A stretch of 64,000 nt of DNA from Agarilytica rhodophyticola (GCF_002157225.2 NZ_CP020038.1:2696501-2760500), one strand, 5' to 3'. Positions 8,410-17,352 are shown, counted from the first letter of the stretch. Numbers and translations: made by a program. Notes: generated by a model from the sequence alone, not told the origin.

Positions 8410-9087
8410 CTAACTCCATTCTGAATAGCGCTTTTTAGGTTTTAACGCGGGCAAAATAACGGCAAGCAACATGCCTAATATCAATATTCCCGCACCATAC
8501 ATTAAGAAGCTTAAGCGTTGATCGTCTTTCATATTTTCATTATCTGCCAATAATGAGTCTCGTTGTGTTTGTGTCATCTCATATTTTTGCAGAAGATCCT
8601 GATAACGTCGATCTAACTCTATCGCTCCGGCGGAGAGTTGTTTAATTTTTTCCAGCTCTCGGCTCATTTCAGTGCGCGACTGTGTTTCAGACTGCGCCGT
8701 GGATGATAAGTTTGTATTTTTTTGAGTAAGGTCGGTGTTAGATGCTTTGAGTTCTTGATTTTCTTTCTCAAGACGAGCGAGGCGAGCATTGGCTCTGTCG
8801 AGCTTTATTTGTGCTGTCGTGTTTTGAGTAATGTATTGATTGCGAATCCAGCCTTCTACGCCGGCACTGGTTCTCACCTTTAACCAGACTTTATCACCAC
8901 TTTCTTCCAGACGTGTTAAGGCTGTACCACTTTTCATCGCCGCATTGATAATTCGATATTCAACCCCAGCGCCGCTGCGCAGCGGTACATATAAAACGTC
9001 GCTAACATAAACTGTTTGTTGCGCCGATACAGCAGAGGTAAGGGATAAAAAAAGTAAGGCAATTACAAAGTTAACTCGATTGTTCAT
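8410..9087 (-). CDS. TIGR04211-type SH3-domain membrane protein
   Basis: A 225-residue envelope protein: signal peptide ending near SAVSAQQ (residues 1-23), bacterial SH3 domain (about 25-90, VPLRSGAGVEYRII ... GWIRNQYIT), a coiled coil rich in Glu, Lys and Gln (about 95-185), a membrane helix (GAGILILGMLLAVILPAL) and a short basic tail. This is the layout of the YgiM/TIGR04211 family. The SH3 domain should face the periplasm, where such domains often bind peptidoglycan; the cellular role is not established. It is followed downstream, on the same strand, by the cyclophilin gene after about 60 nt. Confidence 0.88.
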   Translation of the reverse strand: MNNRVNFVIALLFLSLTSAVSAQQTVYVSDVLYVPLRSGAGVEYRIINAAMKSGTALTRLEESGDKVWLKVRTSAGVEGWIRNQYITQNTTAQIKLDRANARLARLEKENQELKASNTDLTQKNTNLSSTAQSETQSRTEMSRELEKIKQLSAGAIELDRRYQDLLQKYEMTQTQRDSLLADNENMKDDQRLSFLMYGAGILILGMLLAVILPALKPKKRYSEWS

Positions 9088-9120
9088 GATGTATTTCTTA
9101 ACGTTGGAAAAAATATCCGC

Positions 9121-9420
9121 CTAGGGTAATACTTTTTTAAAAGGTTTTACGATAACACGTTCATATACACCGCCAGCCACATAAGGATCATCATCAGCCC
9201 ATTGCTGGGCTAATTCAAGTGAATCAAACTCCGCGACCACAAGGCTGCCAGTAAAACCTGCCTCGCCGGGATCTGTGTGATCAATGGCAGGGTGTGGCCC
9301 TGCTAGTACTAAACGACCTTCATCACGCAGTTGCTGCAGGCGTTCGATGTGCGCAGGACGTGCACTTTTTCTTAATTCGAGGCTGTTGTCAATGTCTTGA
9401 CTGATAATGGCATAAAGCAT
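9121..9420 (-). CDS. yciI: YciI-family protein
   Basis: A 99-residue protein of the YCII fold: [27 protein letters not shown], then [11 protein letters not shown] and [20 protein letters not shown]. The conserved His of the PAHIERL segment and the Asp of ADDDPY, the pair proposed to form the active site in this family, are present. The exact reaction of stand-alone YciI is unknown. The setting agrees with other gammaproteobacteria, where yciI lies close to rnm and yciO with a membrane-protein gene beside it. Confidence 0.9.
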   Translation of the reverse strand: MLYAIISQDIDNSLELRKSARPAHIERLQQLRDEGRLVLAGPHPAIDHTDPGEAGFTGSLVVAEFDSLELAQQWADDDPYVAGGVYERVIVKPFKKVLP

Positions 9421-9514
9421 GGAGTGTCACCACCTTAGTTTTCATTTGTTTGGTGTTTTTGAAAAGTTTATCGAGCCATATTGTTGTGCTTAAACCTTCT
9501 GGGTAGGTCTAACC

Positions 9515-10225
9515 CTAAGATTTATGGCTATCTGGGTCGACAAAGATATCTTCTAAAGAAAGTTGTGTTAGTTTGGTAATACTTTTATATAAATAGAAGA
9601 GCGTGAAAAAGAGTACGGACATTGCCGGTACGGTAATAACAGGAAAACTGAGGAAAGTCATACGACCAAGCTCTGCGTTAAACTCTTCAGTACCAGGAGG
9701 ACTTACCAATAAATAACGAGCTAAGCCATAATTTAAGGCCGAAGAAAGAAAAAAAGAGCAGGCGATCATGAGGGAGGCGTTGCGCAGACTATTATTAAAT
9801 GCTTCTTCGTTATCGTGAGTTTTTAAGGCTTCTCCTACTTTTTCTACCTGAATAATCTTGTCATTAAACAAAAAAGTTTTAACAAGAGGGTAGCGAGTAT
9901 AGAGTGATACCACCGAGGCGATACCAAATAATGCAGGGATAGCAGCTTCTTTAATGGCAATGTATTTGGGGTCTAGCTCCAATAGGCTAATGCCACCTGT
10001 GAGGATAATACTGATGACACCTAGGGCAGAGAAGAAATTGACCCGTTTTACGCGTGTGAAATCGTACACGCCGTAACCAATTGGGAAGGCTAAAGCGACA
10101 ATAATACCGTTTTTTACTCCAAGCGAATCTGCACCACTAAATTTTGTTAATATAATAGTAGGGATAATAATATTGAGAAGTATATTAAGCAGCATGCTTT
10201 CTTTTTTTTCGGTTTTATTAGTCAT
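9515..10225 (-). CDS. VC0807-like integral membrane protein
   Basis: A 236-residue protein with about six membrane segments (for example NILLNIIIPTIILTKF, FFSALGVISIILTGGISLL, FLSFPVITVPAMSVLFFTLFYLY). It resembles the VC0807 family, which occupies the place that YciB/IspZ (septation protein A) holds beside yciI in enterobacteria. The motif-level resemblance is modest and no function is known; calling it a septation protein would go beyond the evidence. It is divergent from rnm with only 31 nt between the two start codons, so both promoters must overlap the neighbouring coding sequence or lie within it. Confidence 0.65.
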   Translation of the reverse strand: MTNKTEKKESMLLNILLNIIIPTIILTKFSGADSLGVKNGIIVALAFPIGYGVYDFTRVKRVNFFSALGVISIILTGGISLLELDPKYIAIKEAAIPALFGIASVVSLYTRYPLVKTFLFNDKIIQVEKVGEALKTHDNEEAFNNSLRNASLMIACSFFLSSALNYGLARYLLVSPPGTEEFNAELGRMTFLSFPVITVPAMSVLFFTLFYLYKSITKLTQLSLEDIFVDPDSHKS

Positions 10226-10256
10226 GTATCCAATTCTTTAATTCGAGTAGTGTGTA

Positions 10257-11090
10257 TTGCCGCGTATTTATGATCTGCACTGTCACAGCGACCAATCGGA
10301 TGGTATTTTAAGCCCTGAGGCGCTGGTGTCGAGAGCTAAACGTCAAGATGTCGATGTTTTAGCGTTAACCGACCACGATACAACCATCGGTTTACAGCGT
10401 GCCAGAGAGCAAGCGGAAATTGAAGGCCTAGAATTTATTCACGGGATAGAGTTCTCATGCCTATGGCAGGGTAGAGGTATTCATTTAGTTGCCCTTAATA
10501 TCGACCCTGATCACCCTGCGCTGGTCGAATTAGTGGCCGAGCAGTCTGCGGTAAGACAAGAGCGTGCCCAAACAATCGCCGACAAGCTGGCGGCTCTTGA
10601 TATGCCAGATGCCTTGCAAGGGGCCCGCAAATATGCAGGTGATGGCGTTATTGGGCGACCCCACTTTGCGGCATTTATGGTAGAAAAAGGCTATTGTAAG
10701 AATGTTCGCCAAGCATTTAAGAAATACCTTGGCAGCGGTAAGGTTGGCGATATAAAGCAGGCGTGGCCGCAGTTAGAAGCGGTGGCTGCGTGCGTTCGGG
10801 AATCGGGTGCAGTGCCAGTTTTGGCGCATCCAAGTAAATACAATATGACACGAACCAAGCTATGCGCTATGGTTGACGCTTTTAAAGCAAGCGGGGGGCT
10901 TGCGCTTGAAGTTGTCAGCGGCATGCAACAACAGTCTGTGACACAAGATCTTGCTAAGATTGCCAATGAATATAATCTTTTCGCTTCCTGTGGCAGTGAT
11001 TTTCATGCGCCCGATCAGCAATGGCAGGAATTGGGTAAATTTTCACCTATGCCGGACAATGTCGAAGCAGTATGGGCTTATTGGGAATAG
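10257..11090 (+). CDS. rnm: PHP-domain 5'-3' exoribonuclease / nucleoside bisphosphate phosphatase
   Basis: A 277-residue PHP-family metal-dependent phosphoesterase. Metal ligands are visible in DLHCHSDQSDG (residues 6-16), LTDHDT, GIEFSC, GRPHFA, LAHPSKY and GSDFHAPD. The Escherichia coli homologue (YciV/TrpH, renamed RNase AM) removes nucleotides from the 5' end of short RNAs and matures the 5' ends of rRNAs, and also hydrolyses 3',5'-nucleoside bisphosphates. The only start in frame after an upstream TAG at 10248 is TTG at 10257, two codons later. The downstream neighbours yciO, scpA, scpB and rluB are the typical ones. Confidence 0.92.
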   Translation: MPRIYDLHCHSDQSDGILSPEALVSRAKRQDVDVLALTDHDTTIGLQRAREQAEIEGLEFIHGIEFSCLWQGRGIHLVALNIDPDHPALVELVAEQSAVRQERAQTIADKLAALDMPDALQGARKYAGDGVIGRPHFAAFMVEKGYCKNVRQAFKKYLGSGKVGDIKQAWPQLEAVAACVRESGAVPVLAHPSKYNMTRTKLCAMVDAFKASGGLALEVVSGMQQQSVTQDLAKIANEYNLFASCGSDFHAPDQQWQELGKFSPMPDNVEAVWAYWE

Positions 11091-11233
11091 GCCAGATGAC
11101 AAAGGCAGTGCTCCCCAAATTAACAGTGTGCGAACCCAACAGTTTTCTAAATAAAGCGCACCTTTCTATAGAACATCCGCGTACCAAAGACTCTCCTTGA
11201 GTTGGGACGTCATAAATATATAAGGAAAAAACT

Positions 11234-11857
11234 TTGGCACAGTTTTTTAGTATCCACCCAGATAATCCTCAATCGCGTCTTATTAGCCAAGCGGTTGATA
11301 TCATTAAACGGGGAGGCCTGGTGGCCTATCCGACAGACTCAGCCTATGCGCTCGGCTGTCACATCGGCGATAAAATGGCTCTTGATCGTATTCGGGCTAT
11401 TCGGCAATTAGACAAGCATCATAACTTTACTCTAATGTGCAGAGACTTATCTGAGCTTGCCAATTATGCCCGCGTCGATAATACGGCCTTTAGATTGATT
11501 AAAAGCCATACCCCTGGTCCCTACACTTTCATCTTAAATGCTACTTCGGAAGTGCCTCGTAGGCTTATGCACCCAAAGCGCAAGACCTTGGGAATGCGTG
11601 TACCACAAAACCATATTGCTTTGGCTTTGTTAGAAGAGCTAGGCGAACCTTTGATGTCAAGCTCACTAATCCTTCCTGGTGATAGTACGCCTCTGACAGA
11701 TCCTTACGATATTCGCGAAACCCTCGAGCATCAGTTGGAGCTGGTCATTGATGGTGGTTACTGTGGTATGGAGCCTACAAGTGTTATCGACTTGACAGGA
11801 GAGGAGCCTGTTATTGTGCGCGAGGGCTGCGGTGATATTCGTGATTTTGTCAATTAA
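11234..11857 (+). CDS. yciO: YciO-type threonylcarbamoyl-AMP synthase family protein
   Basis: A 207-residue Sua5/YciO/YrdC-fold protein with GGLVAYPTDSAYALGC near the N-terminus, RKTLGMRVPQNHIA, SSSLILPGDSTPLTDP and VIDLTGEEPVIVREGCGD. The fold binds ATP and double-stranded RNA or tRNA; TsaC members make threonylcarbamoyl-AMP for the t6A modification at tRNA position 37. The YciO branch differs from TsaC, has weak or uncertain activity, and usually coexists with a separate tsaC. Start TTG at 11234 is preceded by AAGGAAAA at good spacing. Position between rnm and scpA is conserved. Confidence 0.9.
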   Translation: MAQFFSIHPDNPQSRLISQAVDIIKRGGLVAYPTDSAYALGCHIGDKMALDRIRAIRQLDKHHNFTLMCRDLSELANYARVDNTAFRLIKSHTPGPYTFILNATSEVPRRLMHPKRKTLGMRVPQNHIALALLEELGEPLMSSSLILPGDSTPLTDPYDIRETLEHQLELVIDGGYCGMEPTSVIDLTGEEPVIVREGCGDIRDFVN

Positions 11858-11890
11858 ATCGCCTTTACTTACTGCAGGGAAAATGAAGCG

Positions 11891-11920
11891 TAGCTTAGTG
11901 CGGCCAAGTGTCGCTATAAT
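11891..11920 (+). promoter_or_regulatory. -10 box upstream of scpA
   Basis: TATAAT at 11915-11920, directly followed by GCGCGG. No good -35 hexamer is seen at 16-18 nt (best TAGCTT at 11891, 18-nt spacer). A start near 11927 would leave a leader of about 9 nt before the GTG of scpA, and no Shine-Dalgarno sequence is visible there. Confidence 0.45.
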
Positions 11921-11935
11921 GCGCGGCTTTTTGTT

Positions 11936-12940
11936 GTGAACACTATCAAGAATGAGGATGGCATTTTGCCTGACATTGACGAGCCAGAGATTGATGAGCC
12001 CAGTGTAGACGAGAATAAGGCGACATCTGGAGACGACGCAGTAGACGGTGGGCAAGAGTCAAGCGCAGAGACTGCAGAAGAGAATCATGATTTACCTGAA
12101 GCAGATGCACAGACACAGGCTAACGCACAGAGCAGTGCCTCTGAACATAGCTCGCCTGAGCAGTCAGAAATGCCATTTGCGATTGTTCAGGGTAAAGCGG
12201 TCACAGAATTGCCCAAAGACTTGTACATTCCACCTGATGCACTTGAAGTTATTCTTGAAGCTTTTGAAGGGCCTCTGGATTTACTACTATATCTAATACG
12301 GCGGCAAAATATTGATATTCTCGAAATCGATGTGTCTGAGATTACTCGACAGTACATTGGTTATGTGGAAATCATGAAGGAAATGCATTTTGAGCTCGCC
12401 GCAGAGTATCTCGTAATGGCCGCCATGTTAGCGGAAATCAAGTCGCGTATGCTTTTGCCTCGTTCAGAAGAATTAGAAGAAGAGGAAGAAGATCCGCGGG
12501 CAATGTTGATCAGGCGCTTACAAGAGTATGAGCGTTTTAAACAGGCAGCAGAAGATATCGACGCCTTACCAAGGCAGCATCGTGATACTTATACTGCCAA
12601 GGCCGAAGGTCCAGATAGAAATCTCACCCGGCCAGATCCGGACGTGGATATGCGCGAGCTATTACTTGCTCTTTCTGAGGTATTGCGGCGTTCAGATATG
12701 TATGAGAGCCACCACGTAGAGAAGGAGAAGCTCTCTACGCGTGAGCGTATGTCGCAAGTACTAGATAAACTAAAAGATCAACAATTTGTGCCTTTTGTCA
12801 GCTTGTTCTCGGTTAGTGAAGGCCGATTAGGGGTGGTGGTCACTTTTCTAGCTGTTATGGAATTGATCAAAGAATCGCTGGTAGAAATTGTCCAGACCGA
12901 AATTTTCGGGCCTATACACGTGAAGGCACGTACACAGTAA
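11936..12940 (+). CDS. scpA: segregation and condensation protein A (kleisin)
   Basis: A 334-residue ScpA. After an unusual acidic N-terminal extension of about 95 residues (rich in Asp, Glu, Ser, Gln; no predicted fold), the kleisin begins with LEAFEGPLDLLLYLIRRQ, then DILEIDVSEITRQYIGYVE and LAAEYLVMAAMLAEIKSRMLLP, and ends with a winged-helix segment (LFSVSEGRLGVVVTFLAVMELIKE, split here over residues about 285-310). ScpA bridges the SMC dimer and ScpB in chromosome condensation. Start GTG at 11936. It is 49 nt from scpB, its usual partner. Typical ScpA is about 240-290 residues, so the extension explains the excess length. Confidence 0.93.
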   Translation: MNTIKNEDGILPDIDEPEIDEPSVDENKATSGDDAVDGGQESSAETAEENHDLPEADAQTQANAQSSASEHSSPEQSEMPFAIVQGKAVTELPKDLYIPPDALEVILEAFEGPLDLLLYLIRRQNIDILEIDVSEITRQYIGYVEIMKEMHFELAAEYLVMAAMLAEIKSRMLLPRSEELEEEEEDPRAMLIRRLQEYERFKQAAEDIDALPRQHRDTYTAKAEGPDRNLTRPDPDVDMRELLLALSEVLRRSDMYESHHVEKEKLSTRERMSQVLDKLKDQQFVPFVSLFSVSEGRLGVVVTFLAVMELIKESLVEIVQTEIFGPIHVKARTQ

Positions 12941-12989
12941 GACACGCCCATCATCATAGACTTAGCCATCTATAGACATACAGGGGTGA

Positions 12990-14159
12990 GTGCAGAAAAT
13001 ATTTATGAGTGAACAAAACCAACATTTAATGAGCATCATCGAAGGCGCTATTTTTGCAGCGGGAGAACCTCTTACCGTGCACAAATTGCAGTCACTGTTT
13101 GAAAAAAGTGAGATGCCGGAAAAAGAGCAGGTGCTTGAAGCTCTGAATGAACTCAAAACCAGTTATGAAGGCCGCGGTGTTGGCCTGATTGAAGTGGCCA
13201 CTGGATGGCGTTTTCAAGTGCGCGAAAATGTCGCTACCTGGGTCAATCGATTGTGGGATGAAAAACCTCAGAAATACTCCAGAGCGTTGATCGAGACCTT
13301 AGCGCTCATCGCCTACCGCCAACCGATTACGCGCGGCGACATTGAAGAAGTTCGCGGCGTTGCTGTTAGCTCCCATATTATTAAAACCCTGACCGAGCGT
13401 GATTGGGTAAAAGTTATCGGCCATCGCGATGTTCCAGGGCGTCCGGCCCTTTATGCCACAACTAAAGTGTTCCTTGACTACTTTAATCTTAAAAGCTTGG
13501 ATGAGTTGCCTACCTTGGGTGAGCTGAAGGATATTGAAAGCCTTAATCAAAACTTAGAATTTGGTGAAGGCGCGCTGCCGGAAGTGCCATCACAAGAGGC
13601 AGGTCAAGCAGAGGATAATAATGGCGGAGAGCAAGCTGTATCTGAAAGCCAACAAGACGATAGCACGTCTATTGGGGAACAGAGTGAACAGGATCAGCAA
13701 GAAGATCAGACGCCGGTTGACGAAGATGTAGATACTGCCGAGGGTGAGGAGTCAGAAGAGGGGATAGTAGAAGAAGAAATAGCTGCGCAAGATATTATTG
13801 CTGAACAAGAAAACGATGAGCGCGAGCAAAATACCAAAGACGAGGAAGAACTGAGCAATATTGACGCTGATGATGAGCGTGATGATGCGGATGTCGAAAT
13901 CGAAGCTGATACTGGAGATCCTGAGCCTGACATGGAAAGCGGTGATGAAGACGAAGAAGAGGACGAGCTTGAAGCTTCTGCTCAAGCCAATACCCTTGAC
14001 ACTGAGCCACAAGCCTACGAACACGAGACTATCGTGCAAACCGGTGGTAGCAGTATCTTTGATAATGAAGAGGAAAGTGATCTTGATGATGAAGCGGTCT
14101 CACAAGAAAAAGATGCAGTAAATGACCGTGGTAATGATAGAGACCCGCTTGATGAGTGA
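12990..14159 (+). CDS. scpB: segregation and condensation protein B
   Basis: The first ~190 residues are a complete ScpB with two winged helices: IIEGAIFAAGEPLTVHKL, then LIETLALIAYRQPITRGDIE, VRGVAVSSHIIKTLTERDWV and VPGRPALYATTKVFLDYF. It binds the ScpA kleisin in the SMC-ScpAB condensin. Residues about 190-389 form a low-complexity tail dominated by Glu, Asp, Gln and Ser, nearly doubling the normal length. GTG at 12990 is the first start, but AGGGG (12982-12986) is only 3 nt from it; the in-frame ATG at 13005 (MSEQNQH) is an equally good choice. The 3' end overlaps rluB by 8 nt. Confidence 0.92.
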   Translation: MQKIFMSEQNQHLMSIIEGAIFAAGEPLTVHKLQSLFEKSEMPEKEQVLEALNELKTSYEGRGVGLIEVATGWRFQVRENVATWVNRLWDEKPQKYSRALIETLALIAYRQPITRGDIEEVRGVAVSSHIIKTLTERDWVKVIGHRDVPGRPALYATTKVFLDYFNLKSLDELPTLGELKDIESLNQNLEFGEGALPEVPSQEAGQAEDNNGGEQAVSESQQDDSTSIGEQSEQDQQEDQTPVDEDVDTAEGEESEEGIVEEEIAAQDIIAEQENDEREQNTKDEEELSNIDADDERDDADVEIEADTGDPEPDMESGDEDEEEDELEASAQANTLDTEPQAYEHETIVQTGGSSIFDNEEESDLDDEAVSQEKDAVNDRGNDRDPLDE

Positions 14160-15009
14160 TAGCAAAGAAACAGAGGCAACACCGCCGCAAAATGAGAAGT
14201 TGCAGAAAGTATTAGCGCGTTCCGGCTTTGGTTCGAGACGAGAAATGGAGCGTGCCATTGTCGATGGTAAAGTAACGGTAAATGGCAAACCTGCGACCCT
14301 AGGTGATCGAGTAACCGGGGAAGATAAAATTCTTTTTGATGGCAAGTATGTTTCTCATGGGGCTGATAATAAACAGCCATTGCGCGTCATTCTTTATAAT
14401 AAACCTGAAGGGGAAATTTGTAGTCGTTCAGATCCTGAAGGGCGTCGAACTGTCTATGAAAACTTGCCTAAGCTCAAGAATGGTCGTTGGATATCTGTAG
14501 GTCGATTAGACTTCAACACCAGTGGCTTGCTGTTGTTCACTAATGATGGTGAGCTTGCCAATAAACTTATGCATCCTTCCTCCAATATCGATCGCGAATA
14601 TCTGGTGCGTATCCAAGGTGAAGTCGATGATGACATGATCGAGAGGCTAAAGGAAGGCGTTTTGCTCGATGATGGTGTGGCTAAGTTTACCGACGTTGTC
14701 GCCGGCTCCGATGAAGGCAGCAATTCGTGGTATTACTGTGTGGTCATGGAAGGGAAAAATCGTGAAGTAAGGCGCTTATGGGAATCACAAGATGTAAGAG
14801 TGAGCCGCTTGAAGCGTGTGCGTTATGGTAATATTTTTATTCCTTCTCATGTACGAGTCGGCCAGTGGATAGAATTGAATTATCGTGAAATTGTCGATTT
14901 ATGTAAAACGGCTGAATTTCCGATTCCGCCCAAGCCCAAATTTTCTGCGCAACTCAAACATAAGCGTGAGCGTCACGAGCGCAAGCTTCGTTCACGCTCT
15001 AATAAATAG
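14152..15009 (+). CDS. rluB: 23S rRNA pseudouridine-2605 synthase
   Basis: A 285-residue RsuA-family pseudouridine synthase. An S4 RNA-binding domain (LQKVLARSGFGSRREMERAI, about residues 17-65) precedes the catalytic domain with the Asp motif VGRLDFNTSGLLLFTNDG and the end motif MEGKNREVRRLWES. In E. coli RluB converts U2605 of 23S rRNA. The basic C-terminus (KHKRERHERKLRSRSNK) is typical. I chose the ATG at 14152 (MSDSKETEA), which overlaps the scpB stop in the common coupling arrangement; another in-frame ATG at 14122 would add ten residues that look like read-through of scpB sequence. Confidence 0.92.
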   Translation: MSDSKETEATPPQNEKLQKVLARSGFGSRREMERAIVDGKVTVNGKPATLGDRVTGEDKILFDGKYVSHGADNKQPLRVILYNKPEGEICSRSDPEGRRTVYENLPKLKNGRWISVGRLDFNTSGLLLFTNDGELANKLMHPSSNIDREYLVRIQGEVDDDMIERLKEGVLLDDGVAKFTDVVAGSDEGSNSWYYCVVMEGKNREVRRLWESQDVRVSRLKRVRYGNIFIPSHVRVGQWIELNYREIVDLCKTAEFPIPPKPKFSAQLKHKRERHERKLRSRSNK

Positions 15010-15037
15010 TCCTTGCTATCCCCATGGCGATAATAAA

Positions 15038-15430
15038 ATGATGAATCGCAATACTCTTAAACAGGTATTTGCTTTTGGTTGCGTCGGCGTACTAGCCACA
15101 GCTGTGCATTATTGTGTCGCCTTATTTTTATCTGAAGCGCAATTGACCAGTGTCTACCTTGCCAATATCTGCGGTTATCTAACCGCGGTATTGGTGTCGT
15201 TATATGGGCACAGTATTTTTACTTATAAGAAGAAGGTCAATATTGTTGTTGCCCAGCGATTCGCCATTGTCTCTGTTAGTACATTGTTGTGTAGCGAAAT
15301 ATTGCTGTTTGTTTTGCAATCAACCTTGCAGATTAATCATCGAATATCTCTGGCTATCATTGTTGCTAGTGTTCCTGTTGTATCTTTCTTCCTAAACAAA
15401 TTCTGGGTTTATGCCCATTCTGAATCCTAG
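15038..15430 (+). CDS. GtrA-family membrane protein
   Basis: A protein of about 130 residues with four membrane helices: FAFGCVGVLATAVHYCVALFL, VYLANICGYLTAVLVSLYG, FAIVSVSTLLCSEILLFVL and SLAIIVASVPVVSFFLNKFWVY. This layout, with the ending FFLNKFWVY, is that of GtrA (DPMT) proteins, which are thought to help flip polyprenyl-linked sugars across the inner membrane. Start ATG at 15038; the ATG at 15041 is equivalent. The reading frame runs open upstream into rluB but that part has no GtrA similarity. No glycosyltransferase gene is beside it, so its substrate is unknown. Confidence 0.85.
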   Translation: MMNRNTLKQVFAFGCVGVLATAVHYCVALFLSEAQLTSVYLANICGYLTAVLVSLYGHSIFTYKKKVNIVVAQRFAIVSVSTLLCSEILLFVLQSTLQINHRISLAIIVASVPVVSFFLNKFWVYAHSES

Positions 15431-15450
15431 GCCCTGTTAAGTAGGGCCTA
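15428..15450. terminator. hairpin between convergent gtrA-like and diguanylate cyclase genes
   Basis: TAGGCCCT (15428-15435) pairs perfectly with AGGGCCTA (15443-15450) over a 7-nt loop. The stem begins at the stop codon of the gtrA-like gene. No T-run follows on either strand, so it may be a transcript-end stabiliser rather than a strong intrinsic terminator. Confidence 0.5.
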
Positions 15451-15469
15451 AAGAGCCAGAGCGCCCACG

Positions 15470-16444
15470 TTATTTTGTTATACTCGATGCAAGGTAGGAC
15501 GCTGGCTTGCAGTTTTTCACTTGCACCATATTTTCAGACCATAGTTGTACGCGATTTCTACCGGTGTTTTTTGCCACGTACATAGCCTTATCGGCTTTTT
15601 CTAAAAGGCTCTTGGGTGTGTCGTCCCCTTCGAACATACTAACGCCGACACTTATGGTGCAAAATAAATCCTGTTTATCTAAAGATATAGGAGACATGGC
15701 TACATTAATCCTCAAACGTTCGGCGATGAGTTTGGCATCTCTGCTATCTGTATTTTGCAATAAGGCAACAAATTCTTCTCCACCATAGCGGAATACCTGA
15801 TCTGTCTCACGCAAGGTGTTTTTAATGGAATTCACTATCTGTTGCAGTGTCTTGTCGCCATTGAGATGGCCGCGGTTATCATTTATTTGCTTAAAGTAGT
15901 CCACATCAATAAGCAATACAGCAAAAGGATGATTATGCCTTTTGGCCAATTTTAATTCGCGTTCAAAACTCATGTCTAAAGCCGCGCGATTGCCAATTTT
16001 GGTAAGAGCATCTTGCATGGATGACTCAATAGCTCGTCTATACAAAAGGGCATTGCGCAAAGGAAAAAATAGTGCACCTATCAGCATTTCTAATGCGGCC
16101 AGTTCCGTTTCTAAAAAGTGTTTACCGCGAGAAAACTCAAGGCTGCCAAGCTGGACTTCATCGGAACTTAGGTTGTAAGCCACAGTATGCTTACAAGGTT
16201 TACCGACGATAATTGCTTGATTGAGAGACTCATCGTTATACGTCAGGCTCGATACCTTCACTAAATCTTTAATACTGGTAACAAACATTTCTAGCGTGGT
16301 TTTCAAATCCAAACTAGCCTGAAGGTTATGAGCCAAGCTAAAACGCAGTTCCTTTAGGTAATTGTCATTTGCCAATTCCTGCACTGACGCATTTGAAGGA
16401 TTTTTAAATGGTATTTCTAAGCTTGAAGCGGCTAATCTCACCAT
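15470..16444 (-). CDS. diguanylate cyclase (GAF-like plus GGDEF)
   Basis: A 324-residue protein. Residues about 20-145 form a GAF-like sensor region with several cysteines; residues about 155-310 are a GGDEF domain: DALTKIGNRAAL, FAVLLIDVDYFKQIND, and the active-site RYGGEEFVALL. An RETD (RxxD) inhibitory site sits five residues before GGEEF, so product inhibition by c-di-GMP is expected. The domain makes c-di-GMP from two GTP. I chose ATG at 16444 (MVRLAASS), which has AGGTG 7 nt upstream; the longer frame from 16528 lacks one. No membrane segment, so it is cytosolic. Confidence 0.9.
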   Translation of the reverse strand: MVRLAASSLEIPFKNPSNASVQELANDNYLKELRFSLAHNLQASLDLKTTLEMFVTSIKDLVKVSSLTYNDESLNQAIIVGKPCKHTVAYNLSSDEVQLGSLEFSRGKHFLETELAALEMLIGALFFPLRNALLYRRAIESSMQDALTKIGNRAALDMSFERELKLAKRHNHPFAVLLIDVDYFKQINDNRGHLNGDKTLQQIVNSIKNTLRETDQVFRYGGEEFVALLQNTDSRDAKLIAERLRINVAMSPISLDKQDLFCTISVGVSMFEGDDTPKSLLEKADKAMYVAKNTGRNRVQLWSENMVQVKNCKPASYLASSITK

Positions 16445-16809
16445 AAATATACACCTAACACTTTGTCCGAGAGTGCTGTTAGAGCACGAGTATTTGTCTG
16501 GTAGTTCGTTAAGCGAATTGTGTGCCAAATAAACACCTTAAAAAAAAGTGTTAGATTTCAATGTGTTATAAAAGTAGGATGAGGCAGTTGCCGAGCATGA
16601 CGGATTATTGACATCAAATTTTATGAATTTTGCTGATTCACCGGCCATTTGTTGCCGGCAATAACAATTTTTAAGTAAAAACGGCAATATAAAGTATCTT
16701 TGTTATGCGGCTGTTTTAAGACCTGACTCTTGAGTTCATGAGGTGAAGTTGAGAGAATGCGCGCGAATTTTAAGCTTGCCATAAAGACGAGTGAACTGAC
16801 GAGGCGATA
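16445..16809. other. divergent intergenic region, cyclase / flavodoxin
   Basis: No gene. It must hold both promoters. A weak sigma-70 match for the flavodoxin gene is TTGAGT (16730-16735), 17 nt, GAGAAT (16753-16758), followed by GCGCGCG. A hairpin CCGGC (16641-16645) / GCCGG (16654-16658) lies in the middle without a T-run. Confidence 0.45.
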
Positions 16810-17352
16810 GTGAGTAAGATAGGTTTATTTTTCGGAAGTGACGAAGGTAATACAGAGGCCGTAGCGTATCGTATTCAACAGAGATTAGGTGCTGATGTCT
16901 GTGATGTGAAAGATATTGCGGATGCAACACAACTGGACTTTGCCGAGTATCAACATATTATTTTTGGCATACCAACATGGGATTTTGGCCAAATACAGTC
17001 CGATTGGGAAGACTTTTGGGACGATGTATCTGATGTTGATTTTAGTGATAAAACTATAGCATTGTTTGGTTTAGGCGATCAATTTGGCTATGGGGATTTC
17101 TTTCTCGATGCTATGGGGATGTTACACGATGTAATAGTGGCTGGTGGTGCTACAATAATTGGACATTGGCCCACACAGGGATATGAGTTTGACGCATCAA
17201 AAGCTAAAGTTAATGAACAGGATCTGTTTGTTGGTCTAGGTATCGATGAAGACCAGCAACCAGAATTAACATCATCGCGATTAAATGCTTGGTGTAAACA
17301 AATTCATCAACAATTCGGTATGACAAGTTCTATTACCGAAATGGATGACTAA
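16810..17352 (+). CDS. flavodoxin, long-chain
   Basis: A 180-residue flavodoxin. The FMN phosphate loop is FGSDEGNTEAVAYRI (residues 8-22), the isoalloxazine loops are IPTWDFGQIQSDWEDFW and GLGDQFGYGDFFLDAMG. The 20-residue insertion typical of long-chain flavodoxins is present. It carries electrons at low potential to partners such as IspG, IspH or pyruvate-formate-lyase activase. Whether it is FldA or FldB cannot be settled from sequence alone. GTG start. dgkA follows after 20 nt on the same strand. Confidence 0.92.
   Translation: MSKIGLFFGSDEGNTEAVAYRIQQRLGADVCDVKDIADATQLDFAEYQHIIFGIPTWDFGQIQSDWEDFWDDVSDVDFSDKTIALFGLGDQFGYGDFFLDAMGMLHDVIVAGGATIIGHWPTQGYEFDASKAKVNEQDLFVGLGIDEDQQPELTSSRLNAWCKQIHQQFGMTSSITEMDD

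Noticed and set aside
13706-14039. Minus-strand frames rich in Ser or Phe/Ile
   Set aside because: They are complements of the acidic GAA/GAT-rich tail of scpB, which produces open antisense frames by composition.
14122-14151. Upstream start for rluB
   Set aside because: The ten extra residues come from frame overlap with scpB; ATG at 14152 gives the normal N-terminus.
14885-15037. Upstream extension of the GtrA-like frame
   Set aside because: It overlaps the rluB 3' end and encodes no membrane helix; ATG at 15038 fits the family.
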